Source of the DNA: Spongospora subterranea f. sp. subterranea
Lineage: Eukaryota > Endomyxa: Phytomyxea > Phytomyxea > Plasmodiophorida
Direction: 5' to 3'
Assembly: GCA_049724395.1 (NCBI GenBank)
Contig: JAUGWO010000112.1
Span: 1-64,000, forward strand
Length of the DNA: 64,000 nt
Part shown: one piece after another, positions 53,838-64,000 of the stretch
How the letters are laid out: every line of letters begins with the position of its first letter
Position numbering within the stretch: the stretch's first letter is position 1
Position numbers and translations under genes: made by a program
The notes under the pieces: generated by a model
What the model saw: only the letters and a program-made list of their open reading frames with translations
What the model was told of the DNA's origin: nothing
Databases searched by the model: none

Positions 53838-56406
53838 TTATGTAGCCAGATCTGGAAGAACCTTTTGCTGGAGTCGCTGAAGATCTTGCATCTTCCGATC
53901 CAGATTCGAAACCTCGCTGTCAATATATTTTAGCGTTGACATGTGAATGTTCAAAATCTTTACAATGGCAGTCATTGGGTCTGATGGCTGCCCATTTGCC
54001 TAAAACGTATCTTCATAATGACGAAAAAGGAATACGAAAATGTAAAACCTGAGGCTCTGCAGATTCATTGAGCTTTTGTACGGTACTGTTGACGGTTTGA
54101 GCAAGGTTTGATAAATCACAGGATAATTTTTCAGCCATCGCATACGCGTCCACCCTTTTGGTTTCTGGCCCATGGCTTTTCTTCTCTGACTTCATTTCGT
54201 CTGAAGAAAATCAGGAATTAACGGTTGATGATGAAACAACACATAAAAATACCTGCCAAGTCCCTTTCCAGTTGAGAGACCATTGATTCTAACTCATCTT
54301 CATCAATTTTTATCTTGTCTAAAGTCGTTTTTAATTGATTTTGCGCATTGTCAGCTTCTGCAACATGAAGCTTCAGCTCTGCAATCTTTTCGCCGTTCGC
54401 AAGTAATTGGCGATCCCAAGCATTGACTTTATACGCTTGCTCAGTAAACGATTTGACCCGGTCCTTCATAAACCAAGATTAATCATAGTACACAAGACTT
54501 GAACAATATGGCGACCTCCAGTTCATCTTTCCAAATATCAATAACTTCTTTGACGTTTTTCCTAGATAATCGGACAGTACGAGGAGCAGCTACTGTTGTA
54601 GAAACTTGTTGAGCTGGTCCAGCAGCAGTAGTTGAGCCTGTACGAGAGATTGCTGAGAAAATAGAGGAGATGACAGCTGGGATGACTAACCGATTATTCC
54701 AGATGCTGGTTGTACCGTCGTTACCTTCGCAGCAGCCTCAGATGGCCCAGCTTGTAAACCGCCAGCTGAACCTAGAGGTTTGGGGATTGAAGCGTCAAGT
54801 TTACCAAACGAAAAATTAGGCACTCCTGCTGTGGAAGGTGCTACTGGACCAGTAGCTGACGTGGGCAGCGATGTAAACGAAGTGCCTGGAGCAACAGACG
54901 ATACTCCAAACAAAGACGGTGCTGCAGCTGCTGATGACGTAGTCGACGAAGCACCTGCTGGCTGACCGCCAAACAGACCTGCAGTAGCTGCAGGAGGAGT
55001 TGCAGTTTGACCGGCGGGGACAGAGGTTTGAGCGGTAGCGGTAAGCGGTTGAGCAGCGTTTCCAGACGACGGTGCTGAAGATTGCCCAAAAAGGTTGACA
55101 CCGGTTGCGGGAGTAGTTGAAGTACCAAACAGGTTCGCACCAGGCACAGGTTGTGTCCCAGCTTGATTTGCGGCAAAAAGCCCAGTGGAAGTTGTTTGAG
55201 TTGAAGGCTGATTAGTTACTGGAGCGGATGATGCACTCCCACCAAAAGTAAATTTTTCTTGTGCAGGTGCAGGAACCGCAGAAGTTGCCACATCTTTACC
55301 AAAGTTTAACCCAGCTTGGCCAGGTGCAGCAGCGGCAGGCGCACCTGAGGATGGCGGAGCACCAAGTCCAAAACTAAATCCTGACTGAGTCGGTGGAGTC
55401 GCTGCGGGAGCGGTGGATGAAGGCGCAACACCTCCACCGAAACTAAATCCTGTTTGCCCAGCTGGAGCGGGAGCCGGCGCAGCTCCGCCAGCGAAATTGA
55501 ACCCGTCAGATGATGCTAAAGAAGCAGAAGCGCCAAATGCTGGAGCAGCAGAAATAGATGCGCCAAAACTAGGAGCAGCTGGGGCAGAAGAGCCAAAAGC
55601 AGGAGCAGCTGGGGCAGATGAACCAAAAGCAGGAGCAGCTGGGGCAGGTGAGCCAAAAGCAGGAGCAGCAGGGGCAGGTGAGCCAAAAGCAGGAGCAGCG
55701 GTGGCAGGTGATCCAAAAGCAGGAGCAGCTGGGGCAGATGAGCCAAAAGCAGGGGCAGGGGTAGCGGATGCACCAAACGCAGGAGCAGCTGGAGTAGATG
55801 AGCCAAAAGCAGGAGCAGCAGGTGCAGATGAACCAAAAGCAGGAACAGCTGGTGCCGTTGAACCAAAAGCAGGGGCGGGTGAAGATGTGGCAAAGGGAGC
55901 AGCAGCAGGAGCGCTAGCCGCACCAAACGTAGATGATGTAGAACCCCCAAATAACGGTGCAGAATTTGCCGTGCTATTGAAGGGAGAAGCTGGGGTCGTT
56001 GCAGATCCAAAAAGATTTGTTTGTGTAGAAGGTGCTCCAAATGCTGGTGTAGATGATGCTGTATTACTGCCAAATAACGATCCTCCTGGTGGTTGTGATG
56101 TACCAAATGATGGCGCCGCTCCTGTACCTGAAGCGTTGAATCCGAAAACCAGAAGAAGCACCTGGTGTTGTAGATGCTGGCGCACCAAACTGTTGAGTAG
56201 TACTAACACCAAATGGTGATGGCGTAGTAGATCCGAATGCGGTTGATGGTTGTGTCCCTACAGCAATACATGAAAATTAGGGTGAATAGGATCGCGGCAT
56301 TACTAGGACTACCAGACGATGCCGGTTGTGTTCCGAATCCGGGTGAGGTGCCAAACGAAAACGGCGTGGCCGACCCTTGCTGTGGATTGGATGACTGACC
56401 GAACAT
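53838..56406 (-). CDS. FG nucleoporin Nsp1/Nup62
   Basis: A central-channel nucleoporin. Start Met at 56404-56406 (MFGQSSNPQQGSATPFSFGT). The first two thirds is FG/FxFG-repeat sequence rich in Ala, Pro, Ser and Thr, with a regular AFGSSAPAAP-type repeat at about 55,560-55,880. The last third is the Nsp1_C coiled coil: RKNVKEVIDIWKDELE, VKSFTEQAYKVNAWDRQLL, ELKLHVAEADNAQNQLKTTL, DAYAMAEKLSCDLSNLAQTV, AIVKILNIHMSTLKYIDSEV, then the end LPDLAT with stop at 53838-53840. Introns lie in the 5' part and between coil segments. Near 56,150-56,165 the FG frame upstream and downstream differ by one base; an unusual intron, a sequencing error or a real frameshift are all possible. The coil forms the channel trimer with Nup54/Nup58 homologues in known complexes. 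Confidence 0.9.
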
Positions 56407-56632
56407 GATTATAATCAGGTTATGAAACCAGATAACGAATGAGGGAGTCGGACTACAGCGGCGCGTCCCTATCTCAATAGTGATTATTGACACCCCAACC
56501 GATACAACAGGGACTGTACAGTGTACAGTAGGATAAACTCCGTACACAGCACCAGTAATGGAAACAGGAACCAGGATGAAAACAGTCTCTGTTTATGAAA
56601 GTCGACCGAGACCTTGACAGCCGAGGAATGGT

Positions 56633-58373
56633 ATGTACTGTAGTGTCTTCTGTTTGTTAGTAGCGAACATCTTGTTAATGAGGTATTACTGTAGTGTCTT
56701 CTGTTTGTTAGTAGCGAACATCTTGTTAATGAGGTATTACTGTAGTGTCTTCTGTTTGTTAGTAGCGAACATCTTGTTAATGAGGTATTACTGTAGGGTC
56801 TTCTGTTTGTTAGTAGCGAACATCTTGTTTGAGGTATTACTGTAGTCTTCTGTTTGTTAGTACGAACATCTTGTTAATGAGGTATTACTGTAGGGTCTTC
56901 TGTTTGTTAGTAGCGAACATCTTGTTAATGAGGTATTACTGTAGGGTCTTCTGTTTGTTAGTAGCGAACATCTTGTTAATGTTTGTCTTCTGTTTGTTAG
57001 CGAACATCTTGTTAATGAGGTATTACTGTAGTGTCTTCTGTTTGTTAGTAGCGAACATCTTGTTAATGAGGTATTACTGTAGGGTCTTCTGTTTGTTAGT
57101 AGCGAACATCTTGTTAATAAGGTATTACTGTAGTGTCTTCTGTTTGTTAGTAGCGAACATCTTGTTAATGAGGTATTACTGTAGGGTCTTCTGTTTGTTA
57201 GTAGCGAACATCTTGTTAATGAGGTATTACTGTAGGGTCTTCTGTTTGTTAGTAGCGAACATCTTGTTAATAAGGTATTACTGTAGGGTCTTCTGTTTGT
57301 TAGTAGCGAACATCTTGTTAATAAGGTATTACTGTAGGGTCTTCTGTTTGTTAGTAGCGAACATCTTGTTAATGAGGTATTACTGTAGGGTCTTCTGTTT
57401 GTTAGTAGCGAATCTTGTTAATAAGGTATTACTGTAGTGTCTTCTGTTTGTTAGTAGCGAACATCTTGTTAATAAGGTATTACTGTAGGGTCTTCTGTTT
57501 GTTAGTAGCGAACATCTTGTTAATGAGGTATTACTGTAGGGTCTTCTGTTTGTTAGTAGCGAACATCTTGTTAATGAGGTACTGTTTGTGTCTTCTGTTT
57601 GTTAGTAGCGAACATCTTGTTAATAAGGTATTACTGTAGTGTCTTCTGTTTGTTAGTAGCGAACATCTTGTTAATAAGGTATTACTGTAGTGTCTTCTGT
57701 TTGTTAGTAGCGAACATCTTGTTAATGAGGTATTACTGTAGGGTCTTCTGTTTGTTAGTAGCGAACATCTTGTTAATAAGGTATTACTGTAGTGTCTTCT
57801 GTTAATGAGGTATTACTGTAGCGAACATCTTGTTAATGAGGTATTACTGTAGGGTCTTCTGTTTGTTAGTAGCGAACATCTTGTTAATAAGGTATTACTG
57901 TAGAACATCTTGTCTTCTGTTTGTTAGTAGCGAACATCTTGTTAATAAGGTATTACTGTAGGGTCTTCTGTTTGTTAGTAGCGAACATCTTGTTAATAAG
58001 GTATTACTGTAGTGTCTTCTGTTTGTTAGTAGCGAACATCTTGTTAATGAGGTATTACTGTAGGGTTTGTCTTCTGTTTGTTAGTAGCGAACATCTTGTT
58101 AATAAGGTATTACTGTAGTGTCTTCTGTTTGTTAGTAGCGAACATCTTGTTAATAAGGTATTACTGTAGTGTCTTCTGTTTGTTAGTAGCGAACATCTTG
58201 TTAATGAGGTATTACTGTAGTGTCTTCTGTTTGTTAGTAGCGAACATCTTGTTAATAAGGTATTACTGTAGTGTCTTCTGTTTGTTAGTAGCGAACATCT
58301 TGTTAATGAGGTATTACTGTAGGGTCTTCTGTTTGTTAGTAGCGAACATCTTGTTAATAAGGTATTATCACAT
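56633..58373. repeat. 51-bp minisatellite, about 34 copies
   Basis: The unit begins AGGTATTACTGTAGGGTCTT and continues CTGTTTGTTAGTAGCGAACA, then TCTTGTTAATG. Copies differ mainly at GTAGTG/GTAGGG and AATGAGG/AATAAGG, plus a few partial units (for example near 56,820, 56,980 and 57,800). The unit length is a multiple of three and lacks stops in one frame, so long spurious reading frames arise. No gene is claimed. Confidence 0.97.
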
Positions 58374-58424
58374 TGTAACAAGTTTTGAATGTACAAGGAG
58401 TCAGGCAAGACACGACTTAGGAAA

Positions 58425-59040
58425 CGGTACGGGTGTAGGTGTTACTTCATGTTTCAGACCTCGTACGGGTGTAGGTGTTACTTCATGTTTCAGACCTCGT
58501 ACGGGTGTACGTGTTACTTCATGTTTCAGACCTCGTACGGGTGTAGGTGTTACTTCATGTTTCAGACCTCGTACGGGTGTACGTGTTACTTCATGTTTCA
58601 GACCTCGTACGGGTGTAGGTGTTACTTCATGTTTCAGACCTCGTACGGGTGTAGGTGTTACTTCATGTTTCAGACCTCGTACGGGTGTACGTGTTACTTC
58701 ATGTTTCAGACCTCGTACGGGTGTACGTGTTACTTCATGTTTCAGACCTCGTACGGGTGTAGGTGTTACTTCATGTTTCAGACCTCGTACGGGTGTAGGT
58801 GTTACTTCATGTTTCAGACCTCGTACGGGTGTAGGTGTTACTTCATGTTTCAGACCTCGTACGGGTGTAGGTGTTACTTCATGTTTCAGACCTCGTACGG
58901 GTGTAGGTGTTACTTCATGTTTCAGACCTCGTACGGGTGTACGTGTTACTTCATGTTTCAGACCTCGTACGGGTGTACGTGTTACTTCATGTTTCAGACC
59001 TCGTACGGGTGTACGTGTTACTTCATGTTTCACCTCGTAC
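58425..59040. repeat. 36-bp minisatellite, 17 copies
   Basis: The unit is ACGGGTGTAGGTGTTACTTC plus ATGTTTCAGACCTCGT; copies vary at one site (GTAGGT or GTACGT) in an irregular order. It follows the 51-bp array after about 50 bp of unique sequence. Several frames are open through it on both strands because 36 is divisible by three. Confidence 0.97.
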
Positions 59041-59724
59041 GATTGGCGGATTTCCTTTCAATTTTTAAATATAGATTATTTCCGAAGTCAAAAACGTTGG
59101 TTTATTTTAGGTTATTTGAGGATTGTTAGGAAAACCGTCTGTGATGATTGGGCTTCACCGCATCAAATGTAGCAAACGGTTTGCGTCATTGAACTCATTC
59201 CAATAACAAAAATCAGCCAGATTGTCCGGTGACTATCGCTCCCTTTCCAACCATTACAGACAAAGGTCTGTACGTCATTGCATTGCATCAACTTTGAAAC
59301 CTGTCTTTTCCCGGTAACCACTGTTTTCTGATTTGATGAACATGTTAAGATATTGTCGAACTCTCGTAAATCCAACTTCATCAGCTAGCGCGGTAGAACA
59401 GGAGGCAGTTCGACGCCAGAATTGTTGAAATTGAGCCAAATTTAACGGGAATGCAATTGCCTTAGAACCTGCAAATATGATCCGATCTAAAACTGTTCGA
59501 AATACTTGCGGTCTTCAGTTACTTTGCGCTTGACCCTAACACTCTATTGGCGACATAAACCCATGAAAATCGACAGGTGTATGAGGTCACTTCTCATGTC
59601 ATACTATTACGGATGGGGACCATTAGGACAAACTTCGCTTTGTCATGTCTTTGGAACTTCAAAATAGAATTTGTTTGGTGGTATATCGTAATCAGGGATT
59701 GCCATAACCAACAATCTGATACTT
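59041..59724. other. Spacer between minisatellites and LINE end
   Basis: No supported gene. Short open stretches on both strands show no motif. It probably contains further decayed mobile sequence. Confidence 0.35.
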
Positions 59725-60850
59725 CAGGTATGGTATACAAATGTTGGCGGGTTGTTATTGGTCGGATAATCCTGTGTACTCCCAGGTGTTTCCCTACATC
59801 TTCCTGGCCGCTACAATTACCATTGGGTATCCACAGAAGGAACCTATTAGACCACAGCTGTATTCACCCCCATAACCTCTATTTTGGTCCCAATATTCGC
59901 CGCATTTTTCGATAGTTTACCAATTTCATTGCTTCGTCCTATTGCTTTTGAGTTGTCATTGCCAGATGTGCCACTTGTTTGGTGGGCATGACTTGGAATG
60001 TAGTGAATGTGAATCTGATTACGACGGGATCATTTCGCTATTAGTCGAGCAGAGTCTGCCACAACTGCATATACTCTTCGAGGTTTGATAGGTAATGATT
60101 GGAATTGACTTACCCAGGATAACGAGTCTGTCATTATGTGGATCGTTCTGTTTTTGAATTTCTTATCTATGGCCAGTTCTAGACCAGCATGTAATGCAAT
60201 TATATCTCGACCTCGTAACTCGAGGTGATTTTGCGACCCAGTTTGATTTGCGACCTCTCCTCAGTGTGATTTGCCGCTTCACATTTGGTGTTTCTATAGC
60301 TAATAATGGCAGGAGAACCCCCTTTTTTCCCCGATGGTATAACTGCCATCAGTCCATATTTCTACATCCGGATCACGTGGAAGAAGTTCGTCTCTTTTGT
60401 GGTTTGCAATTGCCTCCTTTCGAGTGGATTTGTGGTAATTTACTGTATAGAGATGACGATACAGTCGACCATCTTTGTTCAATTAAGGCAGGGGCAAATT
60501 CGGGGTTGTCCCTATTTGAAATTGGCCAGTTCATGTTACCTGATAGCGCCATCCGAGTGTAACATCACCAATATGACCACACGAAACCTGATAGCGATTA
60601 GATCAGACCGCATTCAAGAAAGGCGGAGTATTCAATTTGGCAATGGCCACAACCCCCTCGTGTGGATTGTTTTCCCGAATACCGGGAGTACTTTCAACAT
60701 TGGACATGACATTGGCACTCCACTAGTCAATGGTTCAGAGCACCACAACTGAAACCCAATTACACACAAGAAAGGGTGATTGTTGTTATTCTGGAACACC
60801 CTTCGACACACTACAGTGCTCATCGCTCTTGTTCTTGGGTCGATCATTGC
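59725..60850 (-). mobile_element. LINE 3' remnant with RNase H domain and SINE-like tail
   Basis: Minus strand. From about 60850, decayed coding sequence leads to an RNase H type I domain: first Asp in DVEIWTDGSYTIG (about 60,340-60,380), the Glu-helix counterpart around IIALHAGLELAIDKK (60,150-60,210), the second Asp in HIMTDSLSWVSQFQ (60,100-60,145), and IHIHYIPSHAHQTSG then GNDNSKA (59,950-60,010). This is the C-terminal RNase H of several LINE clades. It is followed at 59725-59870 by a 3' UTR about 80% alike to the SINE 3' half, ending GTATACCATACC. The reverse transcriptase is absent (5'-truncated). It has many stops and frame changes, so it is an old pseudogene copy. Confidence 0.75.
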
Positions 60851-61038
60851 TGGTCCCTGTCTCCGACACGATCACGAACAACGATCACCTAGGGGAATTC
60901 CCCCAGTCGCTCTCCTGCAATTCCTCGCTCGGTCGCCGATCCGCCAAACATAGACTAAATATCCACAGGGCGACGGCGTTAAAAAAGCAAAAAACAAACA
61001 ACAAACGGAGAACTGAATGAGGATGAACAATTCCATAA
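60851..61038. other. Spacer downstream of POLD3-like gene
   Basis: Short spacer between the LINE remnant and the POLD3-like stop. Nothing recognised. Confidence 0.4.
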
Positions 61039-62269
61039 CTACGATCCTTTATTGGTTGACTGGAAATACGATCCGATTTTCGTCTGTGTGGATGATTTCT
61101 TGTCTCCTTTCCCGTTCTTGGGTCTGACTTGCTTGCCCTTCGCCGCCGCTGCTGGCGGTTGCTTCTTGGAATTCGGCGCCGCGGCCGGGACATTTTCAGA
61201 CCCGGCGACCTCCTGCTCGACCGACTTTTGCACACTTTTCGTCACTGCACCGAACAAACGTCAACGTCAATTTCGAAAAACGCATTTCACAGAGAACAGA
61301 AACAGGAACCGAAACTCACTTAGATAGGCGCCTTGCCTGTAGGTTTCCTTGACCGTCACTTTCGATAATGCTCGTGGCGGGACAACGGGCGGCTCTGGCG
61401 TTGCGCCACGTCCCATAGCGCTATCGCTCGCGTGGCTCGGCCTCATCCTCCGCATCCGCCATGACCTGATCGCCCGGCTCGGGATCTTGCTCGAACAGAT
61501 CCCGAACGTGGCGCTCTTCCTCGTCGTCTTCCTCGTCGCTGCCATCATCCTCGATCTCAACGCGCTTGGATCTTGACGCTGATCTGGGCTTCGCAATCGC
61601 CTTGCCCTTCTTCTCCGTTTTGACCTTCTCCGTTTTAACCACGGGCGCTGGGTCCGACTCCTGATCGTGATTATCCCCTTTTCTAGCGAAGAAATTCGAT
61701 ATAGCAGATGAGGCGGGTTTAGCGATCTTCTTGGGTTTCTCATTTTTAACGGGTTCTTTTGTTGTTGGAATTTTCCGTTTGATGGCGACAGGCGATTCGT
61801 GACGAGTTGGGATCGGGTTTAACACCTGTATTGGCGGCGGTCCACCAGGATATGTGATCATTGGGTTCCTGATATCTGATGAACCTGGTTCGGCCGCAAG
61901 ACGATATGCCAATAGGCGATGATCACGGTCGGTCGTGGGCGTTATGGTCGACGATGGGTCGTCGTCGTCGACGTGATCGGCGACATCGATCGGCTTCTCG
62001 ATACTGTAGACGGACTGCGATAGGATCCTGCCCTTGATCGACGGGAGATCGGTCAACGGGACGACCGTCAACGATAATCTATCAGCGGGGGATAGATATG
62101 AGACAGACAGTAGTACAGACAGACATGGGTGGTCCAGTGCGAATTGCGCCATCGCTCTGGCGGCCAATGCGAGCGATATAGACGGGGCCAGATCAAGCAG
62201 CATTGATAGGGTGATCGGGGTCGACTGGATCGATATATGATCGTCGATAATCAATATACATTGGTCCAT
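61039..62269 (-). CDS. DNA polymerase delta subunit 3 (POLD3/Cdc27)
   Basis: The flexible subunit that tethers polymerase delta to PCNA. Start Met at 62267-62269. The N-terminal winged-helix region fits POLD3 (MDQCILIIDDHISIQSTPIT; SVSYLSPADRLSLTVVPLTD, then LPSIKGRILSQSVYSIEKP, cf. human VTYL...VYSIQKA). The middle is long, Lys/Pro/Glu-rich and disordered, with a PIP-like SAISNFFARK and acidic DDGSDEEDDEEE. A conserved block VTVKETYRQGAYL comes before an intron at about 61258-61330. The C-terminus carries the PCNA-binding PIP box QTKIGSYF just before the stop at 61039. Between about 61,450 and 61,480 the frame changes by one step, so another small intron or an indel is there. Total about 350 residues, within the family range. 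Divergent from the Cu-ATPase gene. Confidence 0.83.
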
Positions 62270-63015
62270 CTGTGATGATGATCGACAGATCGTGTCGGGT
62301 GTTCGAAAACGTTCGAACAGACGACGTTTACGCCCCCTACCCCCAATGCGCCCGTAGCGCCATGTGCCCGGTATTCACGTACTGTATATATACATGTATA
62401 CCGTTCATGGTTTGACTGGCGGCGATAATATCGCCAGAGAACGCCAACGTGTTGAGCCGAAGGTGATCGGTGGGTGGTGTGGCGGTGTCGGTTGTGTGTG
62501 TGGCGATCCCCTAACAATATAGCGATATTCCCATTGTCTGTCGGTATTGTGTAATCCCCTCCCCCTCATGATGAAGACCTGCCAGACACGACCCCCCTCC
62601 AATCCTGTTCGTCAGATATTCCCATTGTCTGTCGGTATTGTGTAATCCCCTCCCCCTCATGATGAAGACCTGCCAGACACGACCCCCCTCCAATCCTGTT
62701 CGTCAGATATTCCCATTGTCTGTCGTTAAGGCGTATGCCAGTTGGTCATAGGTCGTGTGCCGAATAATATCATCATCATCTGCCCGTCCCTTTATCTATC
62801 GTCCTGAGATCGTCTAGAATAATCCCCCGATCACGTGGTATTTGTTGGTGTGGTTTGGTCCTGGATCCCCCTCCCCCCTCCTCCCTTCCAGTCCCTCCCC
62901 CTCATTTACCCATCGTCGTCATTCCCCCGTTCTTCCCTTCCTCCCACACCCCTTCGCCAAGTGCCAGGGTGGATCGCTAAACCCAATATCGTCATCCCTT
63001 CGATCCACCACCAGT
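62270..63015. promoter_or_regulatory. Divergent promoter region of POLD3-like and Cu-ATPase genes
   Basis: About 750 bp between two divergent start codons. It contains the 91-bp tandem duplication (62525-62727) and, nearer the ATPase start, a long pyrimidine-rich tract (62,865-62,960, CCCTCC-type). TATATATACATG occurs near 62,388. Confidence 0.55.
62525..62727. repeat. 91-bp tandem duplication, 2.2 copies
   Basis: Starts at ATTCCCATTGTCTGTCGGTA; copies begin at 62527, 62618 and 62709 (the last partial). The two full units look identical, so the duplication is recent. Confidence 0.95.
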
Positions 63016-64000
63016 ATGGACGGTGCCATGAGCGTGGCGCTAGATGTGATAGAGCCAGGAGCGATGATCTGCACAACCCTGGATATTGACGGGATGACCT
63101 GTTCGGTCTGTTCAGGAACCGTTGAGCGTGCTCTAACGGCCGTTCCTGGCGTCTCTAATGCCTACGTCAATCTATCCACAAACACAGCTAAAGTATCAGC
63201 CGGCGCATAACCGCGCCATGGCGCCATTCGCTAAACCCCGTCGGTTCAGGTTTATTCCCATCAGTGTATGGACAACAGCACGCTGTGTAGCGCCGTTGAG
63301 GAGATCGGGTTCGGAGCGGCCATATCGTCAACCGGATCGAAACGATCATCGGGCCGTGTCCTGCTGACCATTCCCGATCAGAAAGCGGTTGATTTCCTGT
63401 TGTCGATGGACGGCGTCGAGGAAGTTGTCGCCCTTGATGGGCACCAAGTTCGTATCGATTATAGCCCAACGCTGTGTAAAGCGCGAACCATATTGGAGCA
63501 GGTCGGGGTCGACAAAACGACCGGCGGTGTTGGCAATTTGGTGATTGTGTGTTCCGGTGTAGCTCCAACAGCATGGGTACTCAGCCGAGATCACCAAACA
63601 GTTCAGCGATCACCATCACCGGAAGGCGCACATGGAGGCGCGCCAGGAGGCGGAATCAGGTCAGATTGCTGCTCGGACGACATCGAATCGGGGAAATTGA
63701 CACAAGTAATGCGATCAGATCGATGGTTGTCGCGGTTCTGGATCTCATTATCGTTGACGATCCCCGTATTCTTCATCTGTATGACCGATTCCCTATCCGA
63801 GATCAAGCTGGTTCACGATTGCTCGTACCGGACGATTCTCCTGGCGGTGTTCGTGACCCCCGTTCAGTTCTACGTCGGATCCGGGTTCTATATCGGTGGG
63901 ATGAACGCCATTCGGGCTGGGGCGGCCAATATGGACGTGCTCGTTGTGTTGGGCACCACCGCTGCATATTCATATTCCATGGCCTCCTTGATCTTCATGG
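63016..64000 (+). CDS. Copper-transporting P1B-type ATPase (N-terminal part, runs off the window)
   Basis: An ATP-driven copper pump of the CCC2/ATP7 type, usually in the late Golgi. Start ATG at 63016; exon 1 ends at 63192, the intron 63193-63264 (72 nt) was chosen for frame, and exon 2 is open to the window end. The first heavy-metal domain has the binding motif GMTCSVCSG (about residue 25-33). A second HMA-like fold follows (RVLLTIPDQKAVDFLLSMDG, VRIDYSPTLCKARTILEQVG) but lacks CxxC and so probably does not bind copper. Then a Gly/Asp/Ser linker, the first membrane segments (FWISLSLTIPVFFICM; LLAVFVTPVQFYVGSGFYIG) and the signature NMDVLVVLGTTAAYSYS. The CPC motif and P-domain lie beyond 64000. 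Confidence 0.92.

Noticed and set aside
55413-56219. 268-codon plus-strand frame rich in EPKAGAAGA repeats
   Set aside because: It is the antisense of the Nsp1/Nup62 FG repeats; the repeat composition keeps the opposite strand open. No start context or domain.
56633-59040. CRISPR-like array
   Set aside because: Units are directly tandem with no unique spacers, and the genome is eukaryotic.
56633-59172. Long reading frames through the minisatellites on both strands
   Set aside because: Unit lengths of 51 and 36 are multiples of three, so any stop-free unit yields a long frame. The overlapping frames on both strands show it is an effect of repetition.
60885-61327. Open frames on both strands near the POLD3-like C-terminus
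   Set aside because: Only 61039-61257 (minus) has a meaningful end (PIP box); the others are out-of-frame readings of the same Lys/Ala-rich sequence.

Overview
The window looks like nuclear DNA of a small-genome eukaryote, most likely an early-diverging (chytrid-like) fungus or a related single-celled opisthokont. The host genes are Wee1-type kinase, G-alpha, UBR1, PEX19, Nsp1/Nup62, POLD3/Cdc27, an EMB8-type hydrolase and a Cu-ATPase. Their exons are short and split by 50-70 nt GT-AG introns. The organism call is inference from gene content and intron style; no rRNA or tRNA gene is present to fix it.

Layout. (1) About 1-33,500 is a nested transposon island. It holds four copia-type LTR elements or large parts of them, plus smaller copia relics, one nearly whole Ty3/gypsy element, other gypsy relics, a family of miniature LTR elements (TRIM-like; 113-bp LTR, about 263-bp non-coding interior), four copies of a ~423-bp SINE, and a whole-looking PIF/Harbinger DNA transposon with both of its genes. 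Insertions can be ordered by target-site duplications: copia B (6520-17518) received the TRIM 9633-15533, which received the gypsy 9821-15229; copia B also took a SINE at 16448. Copia D (about 23190-30771) received a three-LTR TRIM array (23922-27150), whose first LTR received the Harbinger (23952-26309).

(2) About 33,600-56,400 is a gene cluster: UBR1-type N-recognin E3 (+), a small secreted protein (-), Wee1-like kinase (+), a Mutator-like remnant, G-alpha (+), a small unknown gene (+), alpha/beta hydrolase (+), an unknown reading frame (-), PEX19 (-) and Nsp1/Nup62 (-). (3) 56,630-59,040 carries two adjacent minisatellites (51-bp and 36-bp units). (4) 59,725-60,850 is a decayed LINE 3' end with an RNase H domain. 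(5) 61,039-64,000 holds POLD3/Cdc27 (-) and, divergently, the first part of a copper P-type ATPase (+) that runs off the window.

The host genes do not form a pathway cluster; they are ordinary housekeeping, cell-cycle, signalling and trafficking genes. The most interesting signals are in the mobile DNA. The young gypsy element has an 18-nt primer-binding site perfectly complementary to its own LTR, which suggests Tf1-like self-priming. The SINE shares its 3' half and ATACC tail with the LINE remnant, so a SINE/LINE partnership is visible in one window. Other points are the tandem TRIM array, a 51-bp perfect palindrome inside the intact Harbinger element, and inverted Mutator-type ends that bracket the G-alpha gene.
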